Source: Hyphomonas beringensis (GTDB lineage Bacteria > Pseudomonadota > Alphaproteobacteria > Caulobacterales > Hyphomonadaceae). Taken from it: DNA of 64,000 bases. The translations under genes were made by a program, and so were the position numbers. The DNA lies in NCBI RefSeq assembly GCF_000682755.1, contig NZ_AWFF01000076.1:85672-149671 (forward strand). Reading direction: 5' to 3'. The notes beneath the pieces are model-generated. The model saw nothing but the letters and a program-made list of their open reading frames with translations. It was not told the DNA's origin and ran no database searches. Shown here piece by piece: positions 53,987 to 62,565 of the stretch (position 1 is its first letter; every line of letters starts with the position of its first letter).

Positions 53987-54244
53987 ACTCAATCCCCTTT
54001 AGTGTGCCGATGACGGGATTGTCCTCGGCCGCAGGTTCATACGGGTAACACCGCGTATGGTTCCTGAATAAACACATTTCTTTCTTGGGGCGAGCCTTTT
54101 CCGGAAGTTTAATGAGTAAAAACCGGGCAATTCTTGATTACCGCGACCCATTTGCAACAGATTGCTACAGGCGTTCATAATTGGGAAAGATTTGACCGCA
54201 ATTGCGCCACAAACTGTCGCAGTTATTCCACATTTGGGGGAAGG

Positions 54245-54321
54245 TGGTACCGCCTCCCCGGTTCGAACGGGGGACCTCTAGATCCACAATCTAGCGCTCT
54301 AACCTACTGAGCTAAGGCGGC
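54245..54321 (-). tRNA. tRNA-His (anticodon GTG)
   Basis: On the - strand GCCGCCT pairs with AGGCGGT (with a G1-U72 pair), the anticodon loop TTGTGGA shows GTG, the T-arm has GTTCGAAC, and CCA is encoded. Position 73 is A and the base before G1 is T, so the nearly universal G-1 is not encoded. This is the known alphaproteobacterial variant. Confidence 0.96.
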
Positions 54322-54408
54322 ACGTTGAGCGGGAAATAACGCCCAAAGAAAAGTGTTTCAAGCAAAACTAGGCAATCAACTGCTACGCAGATGATTCGCC
54401 TATTTGGC

Positions 54409-54951
54409 TTATAGTTTTGCGACCTGTTCAAACTCCAGATCGACAGGAGTTCCACGGCCAAAGATGGACACGGTCACCTTCAAGCGGCCGTTCTCTTCGT
54501 CGATCTCTTCAACAGACCCCTCAAAGCCTTGGAACGGACCATCATTAACCTGCACCTGCTCGCCGATCTCGAAGGAGATCTTCGGACGCGGACGCTCTGC
54601 GCCCGTTTCGGTCGCGGTACCAAGGATACGGTCTACTTCGCGCTGACGCACATGCAGTGGTTTCTTGCCACCTTCTGCGCCAAGGAAGCCTGACACTTTC
54701 GGTGTATCTTTCACGAGATGATATACATCGTCAGTCATTTGGGCTTTGAGCAGAACGTATCCCGGGAAGTAACGGCGCTCGACGGTCTTCTTCTTGCCGC
54801 GTGCAACCTCAACAACTTCCTCGGTCGGGACTTGAATGTCCTCGATAAGGTCTGACAGTCCCTTGCGCTCAGCTTGCTCGAGGATGGTCGCTGCGACCTT
54901 CTTCTCGAAGTTTGAATAAGCGTGGACGATATACCATTTGGCTTCAGCCAT
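54409..54951 (-). CDS. nusG: Transcription termination/antitermination factor NusG
   Basis: The 180-residue protein has the NGN domain (MAEAKWYIVHAYSNFEKKVA, FPGYVLLKAQMTDDVYHLVK, VSGFLGAEGGKKPL) and a KOW domain (FEIGEQVQVNDGPFQGFEGS). It links RNA polymerase to Rho or the ribosome. secE lies 39 bases upstream. The usual downstream rplK-rplA-rplJL genes are absent; tRNA-His and ompA follow instead. Confidence 0.97.
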   Translation of the reverse strand: MAEAKWYIVHAYSNFEKKVAATILEQAERKGLSDLIEDIQVPTEEVVEVARGKKKTVERRYFPGYVLLKAQMTDDVYHLVKDTPKVSGFLGAEGGKKPLHVRQREVDRILGTATETGAERPRPKISFEIGEQVQVNDGPFQGFEGSVEEIDEENGRLKVTVSIFGRGTPVDLEFEQVAKL

Positions 54952-54990
54952 GAGGCCTACGCGCTCCCTAATGAATTGTTGCCGGTCTAG

Positions 54991-55206
54991 TTACTGATGA
55001 ATGCCCGTAATGGACCTTACGGCGAAATTGATCGCGATATCAGCGGTAAAGAGAAAAAGGGCGATCAGAACAGACATGATGACAACGAAAATCGTCGCCT
55101 GGATAGTCTCCTGGCGGGATGTCCATGTCACCTTGTTACCTTCCGCGCGAACCTGCCGCAGAAAGGTAATCGGTCCTACTCGTTTCTTTTTCGCTTTATC
55201 GGCCAT
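54991..55206 (-). CDS. secE: Preprotein translocase subunit SecE
   Basis: The 71-residue protein has a basic N-terminus, the amphipathic helix ITFLRQVRAEGNKVTWTSRQ ETIQ, and one membrane helix (about 37-60). It clamps SecY in the translocon. It forms the usual pair with nusG. Confidence 0.95.
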   Translation of the reverse strand: MADKAKKKRVGPITFLRQVRAEGNKVTWTSRQETIQATIFVVIMSVLIALFLFTADIAINFAVRSITGIHQ

Positions 55207-55326
55207 TCCGACTCTCTCTTGAAAAACGGGGGGTTAGCGGTTTTGCGCGGTTTAGTCCACGGTTAAGTGCACTCATTGAACTGGCCTGCATGTGAGCGTA
55301 TTGCCTCCAACATGCAAGGGCACCAT

Positions 55327-56208
55327 TCAGTCCGACTTGCCAAACTCCCGCCCTGGCAGGCCAGGAACAGAGACCCGCACAGAGAACAGGCTGCCTGACA
55401 AAGGCCGGGAATCCAGCTCTGGAAAGGACATCCCTACCCTCGCGGTGGTAATGAACAGGGTTCTGAGATCATCACCCCCAAACGCAACACTCGTTGGTCG
55501 CGGCGCCGCCAGGACAATAACCTGATCAACGTCACCGTCGGGTGTGAAGCGAACGACACGGGATGAGTCCCAAAGGCAGGTCCACAGACATCCTTCCGAG
55601 TCGATCGCTGAACCATCTGGATATCCATTGAAGGAAAAGGTGTCGGCCAGCACACGCCTCCCGGTCAGATTGTTGCCGTCTGCCTCATAATCATAGGCAA
55701 GCACCTCCTGCTCCGCCGAATCACACGTGTAGAAGGTTTTACCGTTCGGGGAGAATTGGAACGTATTGGTGACCATGACAGAGGGCAGTCGTAATTGGCT
55801 CAGTTTGCCATCCGCTGAATAGCGATAGTACTGCCCCTGGGCTTCCCTCTCCTGATCGTCCATCGTCCCGAACCAGAAAGAGCCATCAGGCGCGACGCCG
55901 CCATCATTGGTGCGATTTCCTTCAGGTTCGTCTTCCAATGCCGTGAGGCGCTCATAGCCTTCCGTTGACGGATCGTAGATGCCGATTTCCCGATCTCCCA
56001 CCATCAGGAGATTCCCGCCATAAAGAGCCATGGCGGTTGCCTTGATCGGCAAGTCATAGCGCCGTGTATTGCCCGTGCGTGGGTTGTAACGGTGTAGCTT
56101 GGCCCGTTTGACATCCACCCACCAGAGAAAGCCCTCGCTGGGGCTCCACAGCGGCCCTTCACCCAGCATACATCCGGTCGGGGCGACACATTCCGGCGTA
56201 ATAATCAT
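55327..56208 (-). CDS. SMP-30/gluconolactonase family protein
   Basis: The 293-residue six-bladed propeller starts near MIITPECVAPTG. Metal-site motifs are LGEGPLWSPSEGFLWWVDV, GNRTNDGGVAPDGSFWFGTM DD and NGYPDGSAIDSEGCLWTCLW, where the Glu, Asn and Asp ligands are seen. These enzymes hydrolyse sugar lactones. ATG 56208 is preferred; an in-frame GTG at 56238 is possible. The upstream gene is DgoK-like, so a sugar-acid role is likely, though that kinase looks inactive. Confidence 0.92.
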   Translation of the reverse strand: MIITPECVAPTGCMLGEGPLWSPSEGFLWWVDVKRAKLHRYNPRTGNTRRYDLPIKATAMALYGGNLLMVGDREIGIYDPSTEGYERLTALEDEPEGNRTNDGGVAPDGSFWFGTMDDQEREAQGQYYRYSADGKLSQLRLPSVMVTNTFQFSPNGKTFYTCDSAEQEVLAYDYEADGNNLTGRRVLADTFSFNGYPDGSAIDSEGCLWTCLWDSSRVVRFTPDGDVDQVIVLAAPRPTSVAFGGDDLRTLFITTARVGMSFPELDSRPLSGSLFSVRVSVPGLPGREFGKSD

Positions 56209-56250
56209 TGGCGTTCCATATCCAGACGGCCCAATCACTTCCTTCAGGCG

Positions 56251-57114
56251 CTACTGATCAAGCAGCCCTGCGACCTCCGCGATCTCAAGCAAGCCGTCGC
56301 GGCGCGTCTCTTCTGTTGAATATTCAATAATCTCAGCTCCCATGATTTCCAAGGCCAGCCCGTACTGATCCAGTAAATCACCGTCAGCGATAAGAATCAC
56401 ATCATCACCGGGCTCATAATGCGCAGCTATGTCAGCTCCGATCATCAGTCCCGCGAGAGCGCACTGATACAATTCAGGTTTCAGCTTCCCGATACTGCAT
56501 GCGGCATGCACGGCAAACGGAGATACAGCGTCGTCTGTATCCAGCGACTTTTCTGTCCATTCACGAAAAACGGCCTCTGAAAAGATCTGTGCTTCCGTGT
56601 GGTGCTGTTCCTTCAGGACGGCCTGCATCAGGCTGATAGTCATCTCCGTCGTTATTCCAGAGATCAGACCGTGTTCCACCATGATATGGTGGGTGTGAGG
56701 GCCCGGCATGCATATCAGACCATCGGTTTCTTCGATGCCGAAGAGGCTTGTCTCGGGGCCGATGAGAAAGTCCGGAGGGGCAGTCTGCTTCAAGCCTGGA
56801 ACCAGGTGCAATCCGCGCCGGGATATCAGCCCCGCGCTGATGGCATCCATGCGACAGGGAGCGGACAGGAAGTCTGAAACCTCTCCATGCCGAATCGAAT
56901 AACCGCCACCGGCGACGAGCACAGGACAGGCTGGGGCCTCCCCGAGCCATTCGTTAAGGAAATAGGATGCCCTGCTTGCGCTGTCCGCAGCCGAATCTGC
57001 TGAACCTGATTGTTCTGTATGGACCGCGATAATCTCTCCATCATCGCCATAAGACCAGGCTGACAGAGTACGTCCTGAAATGAAAACACCAATAAGTGCT
57101 GGATCTTGCGTCAT
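56251..57114 (-). CDS. DgoK-like protein lacking kinase motifs
   Basis: The 287-residue protein aligns along its length with 2-dehydro-3-deoxygalactonokinase: PVLVAGGGYSIRHGEVSDFL, LVPGLKQTAPPDFLIGPETS, LICMPGPHTHHIMVEHGLIS and ALAGLMIGADIAAHY. The phosphate-binding DWGTT-type N-terminal motif is replaced by GVFISGRTLSAW, PGTHxKW becomes PGPHTHH, and the MTGEL motif becomes MTISL. It is probably not an active kinase. The frame is intact and 12 bases separate it from the SMP-30 gene, so it may be a regulatory or binding partner. Confidence 0.7.
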   Translation of the reverse strand: MTQDPALIGVFISGRTLSAWSYGDDGEIIAVHTEQSGSADSAADSASRASYFLNEWLGEAPACPVLVAGGGYSIRHGEVSDFLSAPCRMDAISAGLISRRGLHLVPGLKQTAPPDFLIGPETSLFGIEETDGLICMPGPHTHHIMVEHGLISGITTEMTISLMQAVLKEQHHTEAQIFSEAVFREWTEKSLDTDDAVSPFAVHAACSIGKLKPELYQCALAGLMIGADIAAHYEPGDDVILIADGDLLDQYGLALEIMGAEIIEYSTEETRRDGLLEIAEVAGLLDQ

Positions 57115-57267
57115 GCTGTATGGGCTCGCTTTTGTCTTCCAGCAAATCTTGCCTCTATTGTGCTTGCGTTAGTCGCGTACGATGTCAATTGGCTTCTCTA
57201 CTTACAGCCCCTGTCTCACGCCTTTCACACGGTCGCTTTTCCGACTGAGTCAGTCTAGGGAATCCAT

Positions 57268-58101
57268 ATGTCCGATATTGCACCGAAAGACGAAAAACTG
57301 CGCATCGCTGAGAACATGCAGCGACTGGTCGACATCATGGCCAAGCTCAGAAATCCTGAGGACGGATGCCCCTGGGATCTGGAGCAGGATTTTTCCACAA
57401 TCGCGCCCTACACGATCGAAGAGGCTTACGAAGTTGCGGACGCCATTGAGCGCAACGACATGTCTGACCTTCGGGAAGAACTGGGTGATCTTCTTTTTCA
57501 GGTCGTTTTCCATAGCCAGATGGCTGACGAACGTGGCGCGTTTGATATTGCGGATGTTGCAGAAGCTATCTGCGAGAAAATGGTCCGTCGCCATCCCCAT
57601 GTCTTTGACCAGGGGGACGAGCGTAGCGCTGAAGAGCAAACAGTCGCGTGGGAAGCAGTCAAAGCGGCTGAGCGAGCCGCTAAGGGCGCCCCTCAGACCA
57701 CAGCGAGTGCTCTCGATGGGGTAGCCCTGCCCTTGCCAGCCCTGCTTCGCGCCGAAAAGCTTCAAAAGCGCGCTGCGCGCGTCGGCTTTGATTGGACGGA
57801 TCCGGCGGACATCTTCCTGAAACTGGATGAAGAGGCAGACGAAGTCCGCGAAGCCATCGCCAGCGGCGAGGCAGAAAAGATTGAAGACGAAATCGGAGAC
57901 CTGCTCTTTGTCGCTGCCAATCTTGCACGCAGAATGAAAATCGATCCCGAAGTCGCGCTACGCAGAGCCAATGGAAAGTTTGAGCGCCGGTTCCGCGCCA
58001 TGGAAGCTCTAGCGGACAAGAATGGACAGGATTTTGCTAAGCTCGACATCGAGGCACAGGAATCACTCTGGCAAGCCGTGAAGCGGCTGGAGCGCGACTA
58101 G
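57268..58101 (+). CDS. mazG: Nucleoside triphosphate pyrophosphohydrolase MazG
   Basis: The 277-residue enzyme has two MazG repeats: LRNPEDGCPWDLEQDFSTIA with EEAYEVADAIERNDMSDLRE and ELGDLLFQVVFHSQMA, then VGFDWTDPADIFLKLDEEAD EVREA with EIGDLLFVAANLAR. Acidic EExxE/ExxD metal sites are seen in both. It removes non-canonical or stress-related nucleotides. It converges with hflX. Confidence 0.95.
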   Translation: MSDIAPKDEKLRIAENMQRLVDIMAKLRNPEDGCPWDLEQDFSTIAPYTIEEAYEVADAIERNDMSDLREELGDLLFQVVFHSQMADERGAFDIADVAEAICEKMVRRHPHVFDQGDERSAEEQTVAWEAVKAAERAAKGAPQTTASALDGVALPLPALLRAEKLQKRAARVGFDWTDPADIFLKLDEEADEVREAIASGEAEKIEDEIGDLLFVAANLARRMKIDPEVALRRANGKFERRFRAMEALADKNGQDFAKLDIEAQESLWQAVKRLERD

Positions 58102-58105
58102 ATCG

Positions 58106-59422
58106 TCAGTCGCCTTTCAGGTCTGGAAATTCTGCAAAGAACTGTCCGATCCTGTCATGGGGCAACCGGACAGTAAGTTCGACATGGCCACTATCACCCG
58201 TCTCTTCAGAGATCACATCCCCATTGCGATGAAGCCAGGCTCTGGCCCGGCCATCTGGAGGAGCAAGGTCCAGAACGAGTTCGCTGGCACCGCGCAGCAG
58301 AGCCCCTTCGATTTCGGAGAGCAGCTCTTCAATGCCTTCGCCGGTCAAAGCTGAAACCAGAACCGCAGTATGCTCCCTGTCACCATGCGCGGCATAGGAT
58401 AGCGCTTCTGCCCGCTCAGCCGGGAGGACATCACTCTTGTTCCACGCTTCGATCATTGGCGGCAGAGGCAGGCCTGTCTCCTTCTGCAGGCGCTCAAGCA
58501 CCAGCATCACATCGTGCGCCTGGTCGAGGTCCGCAGGGCTAGACCGATCCCGCACATGGACGAGGAGATCTGCCTGCATCGCCTCTTCCAGTGTTGCCTG
58601 GAAGCTGTCGATCAGGTGCGTGGGCAAATCCGTAATGAAGCCGACCGTGTCAATAAGAGCAGCTTCACCGAGTGTCGGCAGGTCGAAGCGCCGAATAGTC
58701 GGGTCAAGCGTTGCAAAAGGCATATCACGCGCAAAGACATTGGCGCCGGAGATCCGGTTGAACAGGGTCGACTTGCCGGCATTTGTGTAACCGACCAAAG
58801 CGATAACAGGTTTGCCGCTGCGCCTTCGCCCCGCCCGCTGAACCGCGCGAGTCCGCTTCACGTCTTCAAGATCACGCCGCAGACGCAGGATCTTCTCATC
58901 CAGCATCCGCCGGTCGGCTTCCAGCTGGCTTTCACCCGGCCCGGAGAGGAAGCCCCCACCGCCGCGTTGGCGTTCGAGGTGGGTCCATGTACGCACAAGA
59001 CGCGATCGCTCATACAACAGCCGGGCGAGTTCGACCTGAAGTCGCCCTTCCTTGGTCCGCGCTCGCAGGCCGAAGATTTCCAGAATCAGACCTGTCCGGT
59101 CGATTACCTTCACCTCAAGACGGCGCTCAAGGTTGCGCTGCTGCACAGGGGTCAGGTCGCCATCGATCACGGCTATGGTACACTCATGCGCCTTCAGGTC
59201 TTCAGCGAGACGGTCAAGAATACCGCCAGACAGGAGGACAGATGAATTGACCTTCCTCACATGCTCCGGCCGCAGGAAAGCCAGCTCACAACCCAAAGCT
59301 TCAACCAGACCCGCAGTCTCCTGCAAGCGGTCTTCTGTTGGACGATTGGCAGGGGTGAACCACGGAATAACCGCACCGGCCACTTCTGGCGCCGGCGTGC
59401 GATCAATCATCTTGTCGTTCAA
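58106..59422 (-). CDS. hflX: GTPase HflX
   Basis: The 438-residue ribosome-associated GTPase has an N-terminal domain with KVIDRTGLILEIFGLRARTK EGRLQVELARLLYERSRLVR, then the glycine loop RQRGGGGFLSGPGESQLEAD RR. The G-domain shows GYTNAGKSTLFNRI, DTVGFITDLPTHLIDSFQAT and NKSD. It begins at TTG 59422 with GAGG upstream, or at ATG 59410. The order hfq-hflX is typical. Confidence 0.96.
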   Translation of the reverse strand: MNDKMIDRTPAPEVAGAVIPWFTPANRPTEDRLQETAGLVEALGCELAFLRPEHVRKVNSSVLLSGGILDRLAEDLKAHECTIAVIDGDLTPVQQRNLERRLEVKVIDRTGLILEIFGLRARTKEGRLQVELARLLYERSRLVRTWTHLERQRGGGGFLSGPGESQLEADRRMLDEKILRLRRDLEDVKRTRAVQRAGRRRSGKPVIALVGYTNAGKSTLFNRISGANVFARDMPFATLDPTIRRFDLPTLGEAALIDTVGFITDLPTHLIDSFQATLEEAMQADLLVHVRDRSSPADLDQAHDVMLVLERLQKETGLPLPPMIEAWNKSDVLPAERAEALSYAAHGDREHTAVLVSALTGEGIEELLSEIEGALLRGASELVLDLAPPDGRARAWLHRNGDVISEETGDSGHVELTVRLPHDRIGQFFAEFPDLKGD

Positions 59423-59428
59423 GAGGAC

Positions 59429-59677
59429 TTATTCCTCATCCATTTCCTCATCAAAGAGCTGCACAGGGGCGCTCGGAGCGATGGTGGAGATGGCATGCTT
59501 GTAAACCAGTTGCGGCGGACGACCGTCGCCACGCAAAAGGACGCAGAAATTGTCGAACCACGTCACCACACCCTGCAGCTTAACACCGTTAACAAGGAAG
59601 ACGGTCAAAGGCGTGCGGGATTTCCTGACGGCATTCAGAAATGTATCTTGCAAGTTCTGCTTCTTGTCAGCTGACAT
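59429..59677 (-). CDS. hfq: RNA chaperone Hfq
   Basis: The 82-residue Sm-like protein has [45 protein letters not shown] and [11 protein letters not shown], both Sm motifs. It promotes pairing of small RNAs with mRNAs. hflX starts six bases downstream. Confidence 0.97.
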   Translation of the reverse strand: MSADKKQNLQDTFLNAVRKSRTPLTVFLVNGVKLQGVVTWFDNFCVLLRGDGRPPQLVYKHAISTIAPSAPVQLFDEEMDEE

Positions 59678-59758
59678 AACGTCGGTCCAATCTGGCTTTT
59701 TCTTCTTATGTGTCGCGAGCTAACGAGATTACAGGGCTTGTGCAAGTGCGAACAACCG

Positions 59759-61165
59759 TTACCCCCGCCAAAAACTCACAGAAAGCGCAGGAAAAAGGGC
59801 AAGGATTTCCAATCGACCAAGGATCATCGCAAAAATGGTCAATAAATCGGCAGCCGGATTGAGATTGGAGGCATAATCCCCCACCACCGCCCCAGAGTTT
59901 GTGAGACTGCCGATGGAGAGCCGGATCGAAGGATCAAAGCTCTCTCCCAGAAAGCTGTACCCGATCATCACGGCAAACACAGCGAAGATATAGGCAATCA
60001 AATACACCCAGACGCCGATCACGCTGCGCTCGTCCAGCTCGCGGTCCCGGAACTGAAAACCGAGAATGGAACGCCTGTAACCCAACTGGCGGAACTCCTG
60101 ACCAGCCCGGCGGGACAATACGATCAAACGCGCAATCTTCACCCCACCTGCAGCAGACAGTGCTGATCCGCCGATAAGAGCGGGCAGTACAAGAACCGTC
60201 AGCGGGATACGTTGATAGTCGTTAGGATCAGATAAGGGTAATCCTGACGTTGAGAGCGCTGAAATTGCCCAAGACAGACCCTCGGTGACGTTCAAATCGG
60301 AAAGCACGGCAGCCAGGACGAATACGCCTATCAAGATGATGAATAGTACGAGTTCCGGGTCTGTAATGGCTTTCAGGGGTTTCCAGTCTCGCAATGGCAG
60401 CCATATGGCGAGCCCCATGGCGCCAACAATCAACCCAAGGCCCAGGATGATTGAGGGGCCAGTATCCAGTGGCTGACGCCCCGCCCCCGCAGGATCGACA
60501 AGTCCTGTGGTCAATACGCTCACCGTATCTCCCAACGCGCGCTCAGCCGGTACTCCGAGCAGAACGAGCGCGGCGAACAGCGCCAAAATACTTATTGCCA
60601 TCATTGCGCAGACGACACGCGCAACACGTGGCACAGCATCAAAAAAACTGGTCTCGGGCACCGTAAACAAGACTGTGCGGTGAATGCCGGGCCCCCCAAT
60701 GTTCAGTGCCGCCAAAACACTTGCGGCTGTGACAATGGTCGCCAGTCCGCCAAGCAGGTGGAGCATTCCGCGCCAGACGACAAGGCTGATGGGCCAGACA
60801 TCATTCTCGACATCAATTACCGATTGCCCTGTCGTCGTCAGGCAGGAGGTCGCCTCATGCAATCCCCGGACAATGCTGTCATTATCGACACCCAGGATGA
60901 ACGGTAGTGCCGTCACGACTGGCGTGATGAACCACCAGAGTATGACCGTGCCGAGCGCATCTGATGGCATGGCCTTGCGGCTGGGCTTAGGCGTTAGCAA
61001 CAGCACGCTGCTGGCCACCACAATGATCGTCAGGATCATTGCGATAAACGCAAAGGTCTGACTGTCCTCACCAGCAAAGAAAGAAATCACCACAGATGGC
61101 ACCGCAGCCGCCGCCACGATCAGCATGAGAAGAGCAAGTACCCGGACGACAGACGCGTAATACAT
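59759..61165 (-). CDS. trkH: Trk-type potassium uptake membrane protein
   Basis: The 468-residue protein has about ten membrane helices and the repeated pore loops of TrkH/KtrB: ATSCLTTTGQSVI, VLTTGLVDPAGAG, ALSTSGLPLSD and SLTNSGAVVGDYAS. It forms the potassium channel subunit gated by TrkA, encoded four bases upstream. Confidence 0.94.
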   Translation of the reverse strand: MYYASVVRVLALLMLIVAAAAVPSVVISFFAGEDSQTFAFIAMILTIIVVASSVLLLTPKPSRKAMPSDALGTVILWWFITPVVTALPFILGVDNDSIVRGLHEATSCLTTTGQSVIDVENDVWPISLVVWRGMLHLLGGLATIVTAASVLAALNIGGPGIHRTVLFTVPETSFFDAVPRVARVVCAMMAISILALFAALVLLGVPAERALGDTVSVLTTGLVDPAGAGRQPLDTGPSIILGLGLIVGAMGLAIWLPLRDWKPLKAITDPELVLFIILIGVFVLAAVLSDLNVTEGLSWAISALSTSGLPLSDPNDYQRIPLTVLVLPALIGGSALSAAGGVKIARLIVLSRRAGQEFRQLGYRRSILGFQFRDRELDERSVIGVWVYLIAYIFAVFAVMIGYSFLGESFDPSIRLSIGSLTNSGAVVGDYASNLNPAADLLTIFAMILGRLEILALFPALSVSFWRG

Positions 61166-61169
61166 GGAA

Positions 61170-62543
61170 TCAGAAGAAGTCGGGGCTGACCCGGAAGTAC
61201 TTCTCCACCTTTCTTACCAGTTCCCCCTGATAGAAGATAATCAGATGGTCTTCAGCGCGCACGGTCACATCGGGACCGGCAATCAGGACTTCCTTGCCAC
61301 GGATTACCGCAGCGGCAGTCACCCCTTCCGGTAAATCGTCATAGCCGAGAGATTTGCCGATAAGGGAAGAGGATTCCAGTGTAACGCCTTCGGCCACTTC
61401 CGCCTTGCCGTCTTCAATCGATTGGAGACCCAGAATACGGCCACGCCTCATGCGCAGCAGAATTTGCGAGACAGTCAAAGCGCGCGGATCAAGTACGGCG
61501 TCCACCCTCAAATCCCGCGCAAGCCCGGCGAGTTCCGTGGCATTGACGAGAGAGAGTGTGCGCTTCGCCCCTGCCCGTTTGGCAAGATTGGAAATCAGCA
61601 GGTTGGCCTTGTCGTCATTGGTGATCGCAATAACGAAATCCGCCTTCGCGGCGCCTGCCTCAGCCAGAATATCCGGGTTGAGACCATCGCCTTGAATAAC
61701 GATTGTCCGCTTAACCTTGGAGACGACCTCATTCGCACGGTCAGCATCATTCTCGATCAGCCTGATGCGGTGATTGCCCTCTCGCTCAAGCGTACTGGCA
61801 ACATAAAGGCCTACATTCCCGCCGCCCACGATGACGACATGACCGGTGCGCTCGGTGTCACGGTTAAAAATCGAGGTCAGCCTGTCTGCATGCTCATCCA
61901 GGACAGCCACATAGGCGCGATCACCAGGCTTCAGCACGTCATTGGAGCGCGGTGCACGCACGGACTCCCCCCGCCCGATTCCGACGATCCGTGCCGACAG
62001 ATCAGGAAACAGGCCGCGTAACTGGTCAACTGCGGTATCGAGCAGGGGATTGCTCTCATCGATCTCAAGCCCCAGCAGACGGATCCGGCCACTGCCAAAG
62101 CTCGCGCTCATGACGGCGCCCGGCGTACGGAAACGCTGCAGGATGGCTTCCCCCACCTCGACTTCCGGCGAGATCACCATATCGATCGGCAGACCCTCGC
62201 GAGAAAAGATATTCTTCCAGGCCGGGTCTATATAGGATTGGTCACGAACACGCGCGATCTTGTAAGGCACTGAGAACAGAGTATGGGCGATCTGGCAGAT
62301 CACCATGTTGATTTCATCAAAGTGCGTGACGGCAATGATCATCTCGCAATCAGCCGCGCCAGCTTTCTTCAAGACATCCGGATGCGCCGCGTGTCCGGTA
62401 AAACCGCGTACATCGAGATCGGTGGAAACCTGGTCCACCAGATCCGGATTTTCATCAATGATGGTGATGTCGTGCTTCTCGCGCGCGAGACGCCGGGCAA
62501 TTCCGTGTCCCACACGGCCTGCTCCGCAAATCAGAACCCGCAT
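61170..62543 (-). CDS. trkA: Trk system potassium regulator TrkA
   Basis: The 457-residue cytoplasmic regulator has two RCK repeats with Rossmann motifs MRVLICGAGRVGHGIARRLA and VVIVGGGNVGLYVASTLE, plus TrkA-C domains. It binds NAD(H) and controls TrkH. It lies between ntrX and trkH, the common alphaproteobacterial order. Confidence 0.96.
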   Translation of the reverse strand: MRVLICGAGRVGHGIARRLAREKHDITIIDENPDLVDQVSTDLDVRGFTGHAAHPDVLKKAGAADCEMIIAVTHFDEINMVICQIAHTLFSVPYKIARVRDQSYIDPAWKNIFSREGLPIDMVISPEVEVGEAILQRFRTPGAVMSASFGSGRIRLLGLEIDESNPLLDTAVDQLRGLFPDLSARIVGIGRGESVRAPRSNDVLKPGDRAYVAVLDEHADRLTSIFNRDTERTGHVVIVGGGNVGLYVASTLEREGNHRIRLIENDADRANEVVSKVKRTIVIQGDGLNPDILAEAGAAKADFVIAITNDDKANLLISNLAKRAGAKRTLSLVNATELAGLARDLRVDAVLDPRALTVSQILLRMRRGRILGLQSIEDGKAEVAEGVTLESSSLIGKSLGYDDLPEGVTAAAVIRGKEVLIAGPDVTVRAEDHLIIFYQGELVRKVEKYFRVSPDFF

Positions 62544-62565
62544 TGTTTACAGCCCTTCGACAGCG

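Noticed and set aside
53018..54013. Long + strand frame opposite the OmpA gene, rich in Arg and Trp
   Set aside because: It is the antisense of the OmpA gene; its Arg/Trp runs come from the proline codon repeat.
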